Of a stretch of 64,000 bases of DNA, positions 30,067 through 38,184 are shown piece after piece. Under the pieces are notes generated by a model. That model saw only the letters and a program-made list of their open reading frames with translations, had not been told where the DNA came from and did no database searches. The DNA comes from Lichenicola sp965198575 (GTDB taxonomy: Bacteria > Pseudomonadota > Alphaproteobacteria > Acetobacterales > Acetobacteraceae). Position 1 is the stretch's first letter. The number at the start of each line of letters is the position of its first letter. Location: the NCBI RefSeq assembly GCF_965198575.1, contig NZ_OZ240671.1:2356001-2420000 (forward strand), given 5' to 3'. Made by a program: the position numbers and the translations under genes.

Positions 30067-31528
30067 GCGTGCCCTCGGGAGCCCCGGCGGCCAGCGCATA
30101 GAGCACGCGCACCCAGGAGCGGGTGCCGCGATGGAAGCTCGACAGGTCGTACTTCTCGTTCGGCGAGTGGATGCGGTTGTCGTTGCGGGCGAACCCGATC
30201 AGCAGGCTGTCCATCCCGAGCGCCTCCTGCAGGTCGCGCACCACCGGGATCGAGCCGCCGCTGCCGACCACCGCCGCCTCGGTGCCCCACTCCTCGCCGA
30301 GTGCGCCCAGCGCCGCCCGCAGCGACGCGCTGTCGATCGGCAGGCTGCTCGCCCGCGAACACCCATGCGAGCGAAACGCGACGCTGCAATCGGCGGGGAT
30401 GCGTGACCGCACATGCGCCCGGAAGGCATCGCGGACGGCTTCCGGGTTCTGCCCGGAGACCATCCTGAACGACACCTTGGCCGACGCCTTGCCGGGCAGC
30501 ACCGTCTTGAAGCCCTCGCCGCCATAGCCGCCGGTGATGCCGTTGATCTCGCAGGTCGGCCGCGCCCAGGTCTGCTCCAGCGCCGAATCGCCAGCCTCGC
30601 CGGCCGGGATCGACAGTCCGATCGGGCCGAGCAGCTCGGCGTCGGAGAAACCGATGCGCTCCCAACTCGCCTTCACGCTCGGCGGCAGCGGCGCCACGTC
30701 GTCATAGAAGCCGGGCAGGGTGACGCGACCCTCGGCGTCCCGCAGCGAGGCCAGGATCTCGACCAGCAGGTGCAGCGGATTGCGCGCGGCATTGCCGTAC
30801 AGGCCGGAATGCAGGTCCCGATCGGCGCAGGTGATGATGATTTCCTCGCCGACCAGGCCGCGCAGCATCGTGGTGATCGCCGGCGTGTGGTCGCCCAGCA
30901 TGTCGGTGTCGCAGATCAGCGCGTAATCGGCGCGGAGCTCGTCGGCGTGGGCCTCGAGGAACGGGCGCAGGCTCGGGCCGCCGCTCTCCTCCTCGCCTTC
31001 CAGCAGGATCGAGATGCGCAGCGGGTAGCTGCCGTCGGCCGCCCGGATCGCCCGCAGCGCCTCCAGGAAGGTCATCACCTGGCCCTTGTCGTCCGAGGCG
31101 CCGCGCGCGGTGATCCAGCGGTCCGGCGTCACGCCGTCCACCGCCGGCGCGTCGATCAGCACAGGCTCGAACGGCGGGTTGGTCCAGAGATCCAGCGGGT
31201 CCACCGGCTGCACGTCGTAATGGCCATAAAAGAGTACGTGCGGCGCACCCTCGACCGCGGCACTGGCCGAGCGGTCATGCGCCACCACGATCGGCAGCCC
31301 GGGCGTGTCGCGGACGCTCGCCTGGAAGCCGAGCGATTGCAGGTCGTCGCGGAGCCACTCGGCCGCCCGCCGGCAGTCCGGTGCATGCTCCAGCTGGGTG
31401 GAGATGCTGGGGATCCGCAGCAGCGCGAACAGCCGCTCCAGGCTCGCCTCGAGCTGGCTGTCGACATGGTGGAGTGCCGAGGCAGGGCCGGTGCCGGCCC
31501 CGGTGATGGGGGGAAGGGATGCGTTCAT
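30053..31528 (-). CDS. M20 family metallopeptidase (dipeptidase)
   Basis: 491 residues from the ATG at 31528 (GTG 31543 is possible; neither has a clear ribosome site). Metal-binding and catalytic motifs of the M20 family are in place: 'VLFYGHYDVQPVDPLDLW' (His and Asp), 'ITARGASDDKGQVMTFLEAL' (bridging Asp), 'LLEGEEESGGPSLRPF' (catalytic Glu pair), 'ALICDTDMLGD', and the last ligand in 'SSFHRGTRSW'. The central lid/dimerisation domain is present. Cytoplasmic dipeptide or acyl-amino-acid hydrolysis is expected; substrate specificity is not evident. Confidence 0.93.
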   Translation of the reverse strand: MNASLPPITGAGTGPASALHHVDSQLEASLERLFALLRIPSISTQLEHAPDCRRAAEWLRDDLQSLGFQASVRDTPGLPIVVAHDRSASAAVEGAPHVLFYGHYDVQPVDPLDLWTNPPFEPVLIDAPAVDGVTPDRWITARGASDDKGQVMTFLEALRAIRAADGSYPLRISILLEGEEESGGPSLRPFLEAHADELRADYALICDTDMLGDHTPAITTMLRGLVGEEIIITCADRDLHSGLYGNAARNPLHLLVEILASLRDAEGRVTLPGFYDDVAPLPPSVKASWERIGFSDAELLGPIGLSIPAGEAGDSALEQTWARPTCEINGITGGYGGEGFKTVLPGKASAKVSFRMVSGQNPEAVRDAFRAHVRSRIPADCSVAFRSHGCSRASSLPIDSASLRAALGALGEEWGTEAAVVGSGGSIPVVRDLQEALGMDSLLIGFARNDNRIHSPNEKYDLSSFHRGTRSWVRVLYALAAGAPEGTPTSV

Positions 31529-31567
31529 CGGTGCAGTCTGCACCGACGCCCGCCGGTTGTCAGCCGG

Positions 31568-32149
31568 TCAGGCGGCCTGGCTCTGCGCCTGCTTGCGCGC
31601 CTGCCACATCGCCACGAAGTCGATCGGCTGCAGCAGCACCGGCGGGAAGCCGGCCTCGCGGGTGATGTCGGCAAGCACGTTGCGGGCCGCGGGGAACAGC
31701 AGTCGCGGGCACTCCGCCAGCAGCAGCGGCTCGACCTCCGTCGCCGCGACGTTCTGCAGGGTGAAGATGCCGCAATAGGCCAGCTCGACGGTGAACGCGA
31801 CGCCCGGCGGGTCCTGCCCTTCCACCGGCTGATGGATCATGGCGTTGGCCCGGATGATCAGCGCGACCTCGAAAACCGGGTGGTTCTCCTGGGCCTGCCT
31901 GATTTGAATGTCGAGGTTCAGCGCGACATGCGGCTTCAGCTGCGACTGCAGCGCATAGATCGCGGGTGCTCCGGGCACCCGGAAGTTCAGGTCGCGAACG
32001 TACTGATTGCTCAGGATCAACGGCCCCAGGCCCTGGGGCGTTAAGCTTTGGGGCGTTAAGCTTTGGGGCGCCAAGCTTTGGGGTGCCAGGTTTTGAGGTG
32101 CCAGGTTTTGGGGCAGATGCCCGGCACTTCCCGTCGGTGAGTCTGACAT
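31568..32149 (-). CDS. secB: Protein-export chaperone SecB with repeat-expanded N-terminus
   Basis: 193 residues from the ATG at 32149 (gagg upstream). The core from about residue 42 is SecB: 'GPLILSNQYVRDLNFRVPGA', 'LNLDIQIRQAQENHPVFEVA', 'VELAYCGIFTLQNV' and 'LLLAECPRLLFPAARNVLAD'. SecB tetramers keep preproteins unfolded for SecA/SecYEG. Unusually, residues ~13-43 are six copies of a five-residue unit PQ[N/S/G]L[A/T/G] encoded by a 15-bp tandem repeat (32026-32115). The normal SecB N-terminus is short and acidic, so this is an expansion, probably flexible and outside the substrate groove. Confidence 0.95.
   Translation of the reverse strand: MSDSPTGSAGHLPQNLAPQNLAPQSLAPQSLTPQSLTPQGLGPLILSNQYVRDLNFRVPGAPAIYALQSQLKPHVALNLDIQIRQAQENHPVFEVALIIRANAMIHQPVEGQDPPGVAFTVELAYCGIFTLQNVAATEVEPLLLAECPRLLFPAARNVLADITREAGFPPVLLQPIDFVAMWQARKQAQSQAA
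32026..32115 (-). repeat. 15-bp tandem repeat (six units) in the 5' end of secB
   Basis: Units begin at 32026, 32041, 32056, 32071, 32086 and 32101. Units at 32041 and 32056 are identical (ttaagctttggggcg); the others differ at one to several positions. Each codes for one PQxLx pentapeptide, so copy-number change keeps the frame. Confidence 0.92.
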
Positions 32150-32342
32150 GAGGTCGCCTCGGAGCGGTGAATGCCACGAGCCTACAGGAGGCCATCCGGG
32201 CGGGCGAGGGTATGAACCGGGTTTCGCAGGCCCGTGCCGAAACAAACGTCGGAAAAGCTGCAAGTTGCCGCATCGCACTGCATCCGATCAGGGCGGACGG
32301 CCGTAGCAGGATGATCGATCCGGAGAAAATTTCGGATCGATA

Positions 32343-33584
32343 ATGGACCATCCTCATCGCATGATCAGAGGTCCAGTCATTGACGGGCGGTACCAAAAAA
32401 TGGACATGCAGATCAATGCTGATGCAGGTCTGCTGCAGCTGCCTCGGAGCCTCGCCCTCTCGGCAGCGCTGGCGCCGCTCGAACAGGCGGTCGATGCCTG
32501 CAGCACGTTGCGCGCCAGGCTTCGGACGGTGCCGTATCGCGACAGCCTGATGCGTGCGGAGAGCCGGCTCGACGCCCTGGCGCTGGCCCTGCCACAGCCC
32601 TCCGCCGCCCGTCATGAGCTTCCTGGCGGATTCGGCGGCACCGCGTCGGACAACCTGCTGCGACTGCTGGTGCTCGAGGCGTCCGAGGATCGGGCCGCGC
32701 CGCGGTCGCTGCGGCCGTCAGTGAATGGGGTCGCAGCCTTCGAGCTTGGGCTTCAGCGTGTGCGTGCGAACGGCACCGGGGCGCTGACGGCCGGGCTGCT
32801 GCAGGATCTGCACCGGCTGCTATTCCTCGGGCTGGGCGAGTCCGGCAGCACCTCTGCCGGTATCGCACTCTCGGACGGTCGACGCCGGGAGCCCGGCTGG
32901 TCAGGTGACGGCCAGGTCCCGTCGCGTGTGCAGCCCGGCGCCGGGCTTCAGGACCTCGAGCGTTTTCTGCTCGATCCGCCGAGGCTGCCGCTGCCGGTGC
33001 GGATGGCTCTCGTCGTGGCCAAGGTCGAGTGCTTGTCGTCGTTCGATCAAGGGAGCCGCCAGCTGGCCTGGCTGCTGATGCCGCTGATGACCGCGGCGGA
33101 AAACCGGCCACCCCTGTTCGTGGCCCAGACGCTGGCAGCCCGGCGCGAGCACTACGAGACGGCCCTGGCGGGATTGCGGTCGACCGGCGACTGGGAAGCG
33201 TGGGTCGGCTTCTTCCTGCAACGGCTGGCGGAGGCGGCGGATGGTGCCACCGCGCGCCTCGACCGCACCGAAGGCCTGCAACGCGCCCGTGCTGCGGACC
33301 TCTTTTCCCTGCGCTCGGACTCGACGGCGCGCCGCCTTGCCGAGCTGGCGCTTGGCGTGCCGGTGCTGACCGTCGGGGCGGCGCAGACCATGCTCGGCGT
33401 GTCGTTCCAGACCGCCAATGCCGCGGTCGCCACCCTGCAGCGGCTCGGCATCGTGACGCCGCATTCCAGCAACCGGCGCAACCGGATCTTCATCGTCAGC
33501 GGAACACTGGCCACCCTGACCGGCGGCAGCTGGGCCCCCACCGGGTTTGCCGATCTCGCGGCCGCAGGTGCCGAGGCTATATGA
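32343..33584 (+). CDS. Fic-fold protein with degenerate active site and C-terminal winged helix-turn-helix
   Basis: 413 residues. The architecture matches Fic proteins with C-terminal HTH: an N-terminal helical region, 'LLQDLHRLLFLGLGESG' (Fic helix), then 'RREHYETALAGLRSTGDWEA' and 'WVGFFLQRLAEAA', and finally a wHTH ('VSFQTANAAVATLQRLGIVT' with 'RNRIF'). In active Fic enzymes the helices carry HPFxxGNGRxxR; here residues 231-240 read LSSFDQGSRQ, so the catalytic His, the Asn and the Arg are gone. It therefore probably does not transfer AMP and may act as a DNA- or protein-binding regulator. Start ATG 32343 has no good ribosome site; ATG 32400 is an alternative. Confidence 0.8.
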   Translation: MDHPHRMIRGPVIDGRYQKMDMQINADAGLLQLPRSLALSAALAPLEQAVDACSTLRARLRTVPYRDSLMRAESRLDALALALPQPSAARHELPGGFGGTASDNLLRLLVLEASEDRAAPRSLRPSVNGVAAFELGLQRVRANGTGALTAGLLQDLHRLLFLGLGESGSTSAGIALSDGRRREPGWSGDGQVPSRVQPGAGLQDLERFLLDPPRLPLPVRMALVVAKVECLSSFDQGSRQLAWLLMPLMTAAENRPPLFVAQTLAARREHYETALAGLRSTGDWEAWVGFFLQRLAEAADGATARLDRTEGLQRARAADLFSLRSDSTARRLAELALGVPVLTVGAAQTMLGVSFQTANAAVATLQRLGIVTPHSSNRRNRIFIVSGTLATLTGGSWAPTGFADLAAAGAEAI

Positions 33585-33870
33585 AGCGGCTGCGCAGGAA
33601 CCCGAGGGCCGGGAGCGGAGTCCAGCTTCGCGGCAGGTCGGCCCGACGGATCGGCGCCACGCTGTAGCGCGGGATCGGCTGCCGGGTGCTGCGCAGGAAG
33701 TGCGCGTAGGCCTTGACCTGCGACTCTCGCCAGGCACGGTCGGCCAGTGCCGCGTCGCGGCTCGGAAAGATCTCGGCAATGCGGCTGATCCGGCCGGCTT
33801 CCGCCATGACTGCCCAGAGGCTGTCCTCGCCGGACCGTCCCTGCCGCGGGAATGGAACGACGTCGCTCAT
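33577..33870 (-). CDS. Small hypothetical protein
   Basis: 97 residues, start 'MSDVVPFPRQGRSGEDSLWA'. It is Arg-rich with a Trp-containing helix ('AALADRAWRESQVKAYAHFL') and a Pro-rich tail; no domain is recognised. The VVPFP opening is common in short alphaproteobacterial proteins. Its end overlaps the Fic gene stop by 8 bp on the opposite strand. The plus-strand frames here look worse, but expression is unproven. The 292 bp from 33871 to 34162 show no convincing gene. Confidence 0.55.
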   Translation of the reverse strand: MSDVVPFPRQGRSGEDSLWAVMAEAGRISRIAEIFPSRDAALADRAWRESQVKAYAHFLRSTRQPIPRYSVAPIRRADLPRSWTPLPALGFLRSRFI

Positions 33871-34162
33871 GCGCCGGAACTCATTGGCAAGGGCTCATGT
33901 GGCGTTGCCTCGTCGCTCGATCGTGGACCATGCCGTCGACCAGCACGAGATCATGCCGTCGGCGTGCGATGCAAGTGTGTCCGGGCGGAGGGCGCCAGCC
34001 ACCGGAATGAGCGGCACGCTCGACACCCAGGGCCCGGTGGAACCTCCGTTGCGTTGCATCCGTTCCGATTTGATGCTGAACGATGGCGGTAGCTGCCTCG
34101 GCGAGCCATATCGGCTTCCGGCCGGCCCGCTTGCCGAGTGGCCGTTCGACCGGTAGGAGCCG

Positions 34163-34558
34163 ATGATGCTGCGCCTGATCATTACGCTTCCTTTCCTGAT
34201 CCTGCTGGTCGTTTTCGTGCTGTTCAACGAGACGCCGCAGGCCATGCTGCTGCCTGGCTACTCCTGGCAGTCGTCGCCTGGCGTGGTGACGCTGATCTCG
34301 GCGGTGCTGTTCTTCCTGCTCGGTGCGCTGATGGTGTGGTTCGCTGAGCTCCGCCAACGCCGCCGGGCGCGCCGTGCCGAGCAGCAGGTCCGGGCGCTCG
34401 AGACCCAGATCGCCGAGCTGCGCGGGCAGCTGGCGCAGTCGGTGGCCCAGAACGTCGCGCATGACGTGGCGAATAACGGCGTGGCAACCTATCAGGGCAG
34501 CATGCATCCCGGCGGCACGACGATCGTCCCGGCGGGCCTGCCGCCTGCGTCCTACTGA
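34163..34558 (+). CDS. lapA: LapA-domain (DUF1049) inner-membrane protein
   Basis: 131 residues with two membrane helices: 'LRLIITLPFLILLVVFVLFN' and 'VVTLISAVLFFLLGALMVWF'. They are followed by a basic coiled-coil stretch ('RRARRAEQQVRALETQIAEL') and a flexible tail. This is the LapA layout (lipopolysaccharide assembly, partner of LapB in other proteobacteria). Two consecutive ATGs (34163, 34166) follow aggag; spacing favours 34166. It stands directly upstream of pyrF and trpF, an order I associate with this bacterial group. Confidence 0.85.
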   Translation: MMLRLIITLPFLILLVVFVLFNETPQAMLLPGYSWQSSPGVVTLISAVLFFLLGALMVWFAELRQRRRARRAEQQVRALETQIAELRGQLAQSVAQNVAHDVANNGVATYQGSMHPGGTTIVPAGLPPASY

Positions 34559-34565
34559 CGAGGCG

Positions 34566-35345
34566 ATGGCGGGCGCCGCACACGCGAGGCGGCAAGCGTC
34601 CGGGGTTCGACCTGCGACCGGGGTGATCCTGGCCGTCGACACCACCGACCCGGTGCAGGCCGAGCGCTGGATCGCCGCCGCCGGACCCTCCTGCGGCGCG
34701 ATCAAGCTCGGGCTGGAATTCACCTACGCCTGCGGGCTCGACGCGGCTGTCCGGCTGGCCCAGGGGCGCCGGCTGTTCCTCGACCTGAAGCTGCACGACA
34801 TCCCGAATACCGTGGCGAGCGCCGTGCGCGCATTGGCGCCGGTCCGCCCCGCCATGCTGACGATCCATGCCGCCGGCGGGTCCGCCATGGTGGCCGCAGC
34901 CCGGCAGGCGATCGACGACAGCGCGCCCGAGGGTGAGCGTCCGATCCTGCTGGCGGTCACCGTGCTGACGAGCCTGGACTCCGAAGCGCTGGCCGCGACC
35001 GGCGTGTCCGGCGGCCCGAGGCAGCAGGTGCTGCGCCTCGCCCGGCTGGCGATCGCTGCCGGAGCGGATGGTCTCGTGTGCAGCCCGCACGAGGTGTCGG
35101 CGTTGCGCGACATGCTCGGCGACGATCCCTGCCTGGTGGTCCCGGGGGTGCGGCCCGACGGTGCGGCGGTCGGTGACCAGAAGCGGGTGATGACGCCGGA
35201 GGAGGCGCAACGGGCCGGCGCGGACTGGATCGTCGTCGGGCGGCCGATCACCCGTGACGCCGATCCCGCCGACGCGGCAGCCCGGATTGCGCGTGCGCTG
35301 GCCGAGGATCATGCAGCCTTCAATGCCCGGGTTGATCGCCGGTGA
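34566..35345 (+). CDS. pyrF: Orotidine 5'-phosphate decarboxylase
   Basis: 259 residues. 'GVILAVDTTDPVQAERWI' starts the barrel, and the catalytic Asp/Lys block is 'RLFLDLKLHDIPNTVASAV' (DxKxHDIPNT). 'GLVCSPHEVSALRDMLG' and 'LVVPGVRPDGAAVGDQKRV' are the usual later phosphate-binding motifs. It converts OMP to UMP, the last step of pyrimidine synthesis. It begins 8 nt after lapA, and its TGA overlaps the GTG of trpF, so the three genes form a translationally linked operon. Confidence 0.97.
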   Translation: MAGAAHARRQASGVRPATGVILAVDTTDPVQAERWIAAAGPSCGAIKLGLEFTYACGLDAAVRLAQGRRLFLDLKLHDIPNTVASAVRALAPVRPAMLTIHAAGGSAMVAAARQAIDDSAPEGERPILLAVTVLTSLDSEALAATGVSGGPRQQVLRLARLAIAAGADGLVCSPHEVSALRDMLGDDPCLVVPGVRPDGAAVGDQKRVMTPEEAQRAGADWIVVGRPITRDADPADAAARIARALAEDHAAFNARVDRR

Positions 35346-36019
35346 GCGGTGCAGCGCCCTCCGGTGTGCGGCGTGTCGGCGTGAAGGTTTGTGGCATTCG
35401 GGATGAGGTCGGGCTGGATGCAGCGATCGACGCCGGCGTCGATTGGGTCGGCTTCGTGTTCTTCGCACGATCGCCGCGTGTCGTGACGCCGCGCGAGGCA
35501 TCACGGCTGCACGCCCGGTTGCAGGGCCGGATACCGTCGGTGGGTCTGTTCGTCGAGCCGGACGATGCCGAGATCGCGCTGGTGCTCGAGACGGTGCCGC
35601 TTGAGATCCTGCAACTTTACACCGATCCCGATCGCGCGGCGGCCGTACGTGCCCGGTTCGGGCTGCCGGTCTGGCTCGCGCATGGCGTGAGCGGGCGGGA
35701 ACAGTTGCCACGCGAGAGCCGGGCGGACGGCCTGGTGATCGAATCCCGCCCGCCCCGGGACGCCAACCGGCCGGGCGGCAACGGGGTGGCGTTCGACTGG
35801 TCGATCCTGGCGGGCTGGTCGGCGCCGGCGCCCTGGCTGCTGGCGGGTGGCCTCACGGCCGACAATGTCGGTTCTGCGATCGCAGCCAGCGGCGCCCCGG
35901 CGGTCGATGTCTCATCGGGTGTCGAGAGCCGGCCCGGTCAGAAGGATGCGGACCTGATCCGGCGTTTCGTCAGCGCGGCGCGAGGTGGCCCGGGCGCGGT
36001 ATCCTCACCCGCCGGGTGA
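35342..36019 (+). CDS. trpF: Phosphoribosylanthranilate isomerase
   Basis: 225 residues with a GTG start that overlaps the pyrF stop (GTGA). The catalytic Cys lies in 'VGVKVCGIRDEVGLDAAID', followed by 'DWVGFVFFARSPRVVTPREA'. The C-terminal catalytic Asp and phosphate site are in 'PWLLAGGLTADNVGSAI' and 'APAVDVSSGVESRPGQKDAD'. It isomerises N-(5'-phosphoribosyl)-anthranilate in tryptophan synthesis. trpB/trpA, which often follow, are replaced here by the convergent blh/rhodopsin genes; the trpF end overlaps blh by 50 bp. Confidence 0.97.
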   Translation: MSGAAPSGVRRVGVKVCGIRDEVGLDAAIDAGVDWVGFVFFARSPRVVTPREASRLHARLQGRIPSVGLFVEPDDAEIALVLETVPLEILQLYTDPDRAAAVRARFGLPVWLAHGVSGREQLPRESRADGLVIESRPPRDANRPGGNGVAFDWSILAGWSAPAPWLLAGGLTADNVGSAIAASGAPAVDVSSGVESRPGQKDADLIRRFVSAARGGPGAVSSPAG

Positions 36020-36914
36020 GCCAGGCCTCGAACAGCATGTGCGGCAAGGTCAGCGCCGCCAGGCCCTGGATGGTCAGCGAGAGCAGGCGCTGGTCGGGCG
36101 GACCGGAATAGAGCGGCCAAAGCGCTGCGCCGAGGATCAGCGTCAGCGCCGTCACCGGCAGCGACAGCAGGACTGCGCTGCGGACATCATGAACCCGACG
36201 ACCTCGCATGCGGTCCGTTATCACCGCACGGGTATGCGCAGGCGCATGGATGCAGACGAAATAGATTGCGAAAGCCGTCAGCGGCGGCAGTGCCAGGAAC
36301 ACGCACGCAAGCACGCCCGGCAGGATCAGGCGATTTCCAGTGCCTGCAGCGGCGCACCGGCCAGCCCATAGCCCGGCGTACCCGAGCCAGGCGAGCGAGC
36401 CGAACCACATCCAGGCCGGTGGCTGCGCCATCGTGGTGTGCGAGATGGTCGCGAACAGGCTTGCCGTGGCGACCGGGTGGGCGAGGACTGCCATGCCGAT
36501 CGGCAGGCCGCCCCGGGCCAGGATCTCGACCGTCGATGGCGAGGACGTCTCTTCGGAGCCGAAGTGCCAGACCGAGGCCGCGAAAAATGCAACCAGGGTC
36601 GCGGTCGGCGCCACCTGCCAGCTGATCAGGACCAGTCCGGCCAGAAGCAGGTAGGGCGTCGAGAACACGAGGAACCAGATCCGGCCGAACCCGGGCCTCA
36701 GGGCCTCCCGCGCCAACTCGCCATCGAGGGCGCCGTGCGGGACCCCCAGCGCGATGATCACGAGCAAGGCTGTGAGGATCTGCGGTCCTGGTGGCAGCAG
36801 CGCGGTTCCAGCGACGGAAGCGGCCAACAGCATGACCAGGATCGGTGGGGTCAGCGTGGTGGCCGGAGCGGGTGCCGATGCCGGGCCGATCAGCAGGCCT
36901 CCGCCCCGGTTCAT
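35970..36914 (-). CDS. blh: Brp/Blh-type beta-carotene 15,15'-dioxygenase
   Basis: 314 residues, polytopic membrane protein. The family's histidine motifs are visible: 'VIIALGVPHGALDGELA', 'FAASVWHFGSEE', 'YFVCIHAPAHTRAVI' and 'LAALTLPHMLFEAWL', which bind the catalytic iron. Blh cleaves beta-carotene to two retinals. It begins 3 nt after the rhodopsin stop, so the pair forms an operon giving opsin plus chromophore. No carotenoid synthesis genes lie in the window; beta-carotene must come from elsewhere. Its 3' end overlaps trpF. Confidence 0.92.
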   Translation of the reverse strand: MNRGGGLLIGPASAPAPATTLTPPILVMLLAASVAGTALLPPGPQILTALLVIIALGVPHGALDGELAREALRPGFGRIWFLVFSTPYLLLAGLVLISWQVAPTATLVAFFAASVWHFGSEETSSPSTVEILARGGLPIGMAVLAHPVATASLFATISHTTMAQPPAWMWFGSLAWLGYAGLWAGRCAAAGTGNRLILPGVLACVFLALPPLTAFAIYFVCIHAPAHTRAVITDRMRGRRVHDVRSAVLLSLPVTALTLILGAALWPLYSGPPDQRLLSLTIQGLAALTLPHMLFEAWLTRRVRIPRPGHLAPR

Positions 36915-36917
36915 CGA

Positions 36918-37682
36918 TCAGGCAGCGACGCGCGTGGTCGACGTGGTCGTGGTGCGTGAGGCCAAATCGCGTTCGGTGATCCGGCCGTCGGCCGCAACCG
37001 CCATGAAGCCGTAAACCACCTTCGCCAACGTATCGATGACCAGGATCCCGACGATCGCAGCCGTATCGCCGATCGCATAGAGACCGTCGGGCGAAACCAG
37101 CAGGACGAACGGGTAGATGAACCAGACCACCGACAGGAACAGTGCGCTGCGGCGGTAATGTGTCTGCACGTCGTCACGCTCGAGTTTGTTCGCTTCCATG
37201 AGCGATACCCAGATGACGTAATAGACGCCAAGGAATGCCACGCAGGAAATGGCGAACCAGATCCACTTGAATTCCGGGATCTCGGACCACCCGAAAAACA
37301 GCGCTGTCACGATCATCATCACGTCGGCGAGGACGATGCCGGTGATCGCACCGCTGCGCTTCGGGCCGGCATGCATCGCACTGATGGCGAGCGACACCAG
37401 AAGAAGGGGCGTCGTGAAGAACCAGTCGATGTAGCGCGCGAAGTAGAAGATGCGCGTGTCACCAACCGAAGCCGCCGCTGCACCAGGGAGGATTGGAAGC
37501 GTTACGGCGCCCTGTCCGACGGCCATCGCGAAATAAGAGCATGCTGCGATGATCGGGACGATACCATGCAGGACCGTCTGCAGCTCTTCGGTCGGGGTCC
37601 GGCGCTTGCCGACAAGCAGAATGCCCAGGCCGCCCAGTGTCATGATCACTGTCGTCAGCCAGAGCCAGGCTTGTGAACTCAT
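36918..37682 (-). CDS. Bacteriorhodopsin-like proton-pump rhodopsin with DTS motif
   Basis: 254 residues, seven membrane helices. Helix C reads 'FYFARYIDWFFTTPLLLVSL': by alignment to bacteriorhodopsin, Arg83=R82, Asp86=D85 (primary acceptor), Thr90=T89 and Ser97=D96, giving a DTS motif in place of DTD or the proteorhodopsin DTE. The Schiff-base lysine is Lys221 in 'VIDTLAKVVYGFM' with Asp217 as counterion. Leu94 at the spectral-tuning position favours green absorption. Phe143 at the bacteriorhodopsin W138 site (Gly in xanthorhodopsin) argues against a carotenoid antenna. Expected function: outward light-driven H+ pumping. The ATG at 37682 has ggagaaa upstream. Confidence 0.94.
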   Translation of the reverse strand: MSSQAWLWLTTVIMTLGGLGILLVGKRRTPTEELQTVLHGIVPIIAACSYFAMAVGQGAVTLPILPGAAAASVGDTRIFYFARYIDWFFTTPLLLVSLAISAMHAGPKRSGAITGIVLADVMMIVTALFFGWSEIPEFKWIWFAISCVAFLGVYYVIWVSLMEANKLERDDVQTHYRRSALFLSVVWFIYPFVLLVSPDGLYAIGDTAAIVGILVIDTLAKVVYGFMAVAADGRITERDLASRTTTTSTTRVAA

Positions 37683-37809
37683 GAGGTATTTCTCCCTGTT
37701 TCAGTTGCCTGATAAGGGAGTCTCGACAGGCCGGTTGCCCGCCATTCGCTTTCGTGACCGCGGCACCGCAACTTTCTACGGTGCCGCGATCGTCAACTGT
37801 TCCGAGGAC

Positions 37810-38184
37810 TTAGTAGCCGTAATAGCCGTAGGTTGGTGCGGCATACACGACGGTTCCCGGCGCGTAGCCGTAGGCCGGATAACCGCCATAGCCGTATGCC
37901 GGATATCCATAACCGTAGCCGTAGTACGGCGCCGCGACCGCAGCACCCAATGCCGCTCCGGCCAGCAGGCCGACACCCAGGCCGTATCCGCCGTAGCCGT
38001 ATCCGCCCCGGTAACCGTAGCCGCCACGATATCCGTAGCCACCGCGATACCCGCCGTGATAGCCGCCGCCGTAACCGCCACGGTATCCACCACCATAGCC
38101 CGGCCGTGCGTCCGCCACGTTCGATACGGAAACCGCACCGACCAGACCGAGAGCTGCCGTCGCCACCATCAGGGATTTGCGCAT
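37810..38184 (-). CDS. Gly/Tyr-rich exported repeat protein
   Basis: 124 residues from the ATG at 38184, which has an ideal aaggagg. A signal peptide ('MRKSLMVATAALGLVGAVSV', likely cleaved near ADA) is followed by repeats of GGY, RGGYGY and YGGY units. A short hydrophobic Gly/Ala stretch ('GVGLLAGAALGAAVAAPYYG') interrupts the repeats, and a Tyr-Pro-Ala tail ends the protein. Such proteins are usually envelope or extracellular components of unknown function. It lies upstream of the rhodopsin gene on the same strand, separated by 127 bp. Confidence 0.8.
   Translation of the reverse strand: MRKSLMVATAALGLVGAVSVSNVADARPGYGGGYRGGYGGGYHGGYRGGYGYRGGYGYRGGYGYGGYGLGVGLLAGAALGAAVAAPYYGYGYGYPAYGYGGYPAYGYAPGTVVYAAPTYGYYGY

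Noticed and set aside
33871..34162. A gene (for example ihfB) upstream of lapA
   Set aside because: Neither strand shows an IHF-like or other recognisable protein in these 292 bp; only low-quality frames occur.
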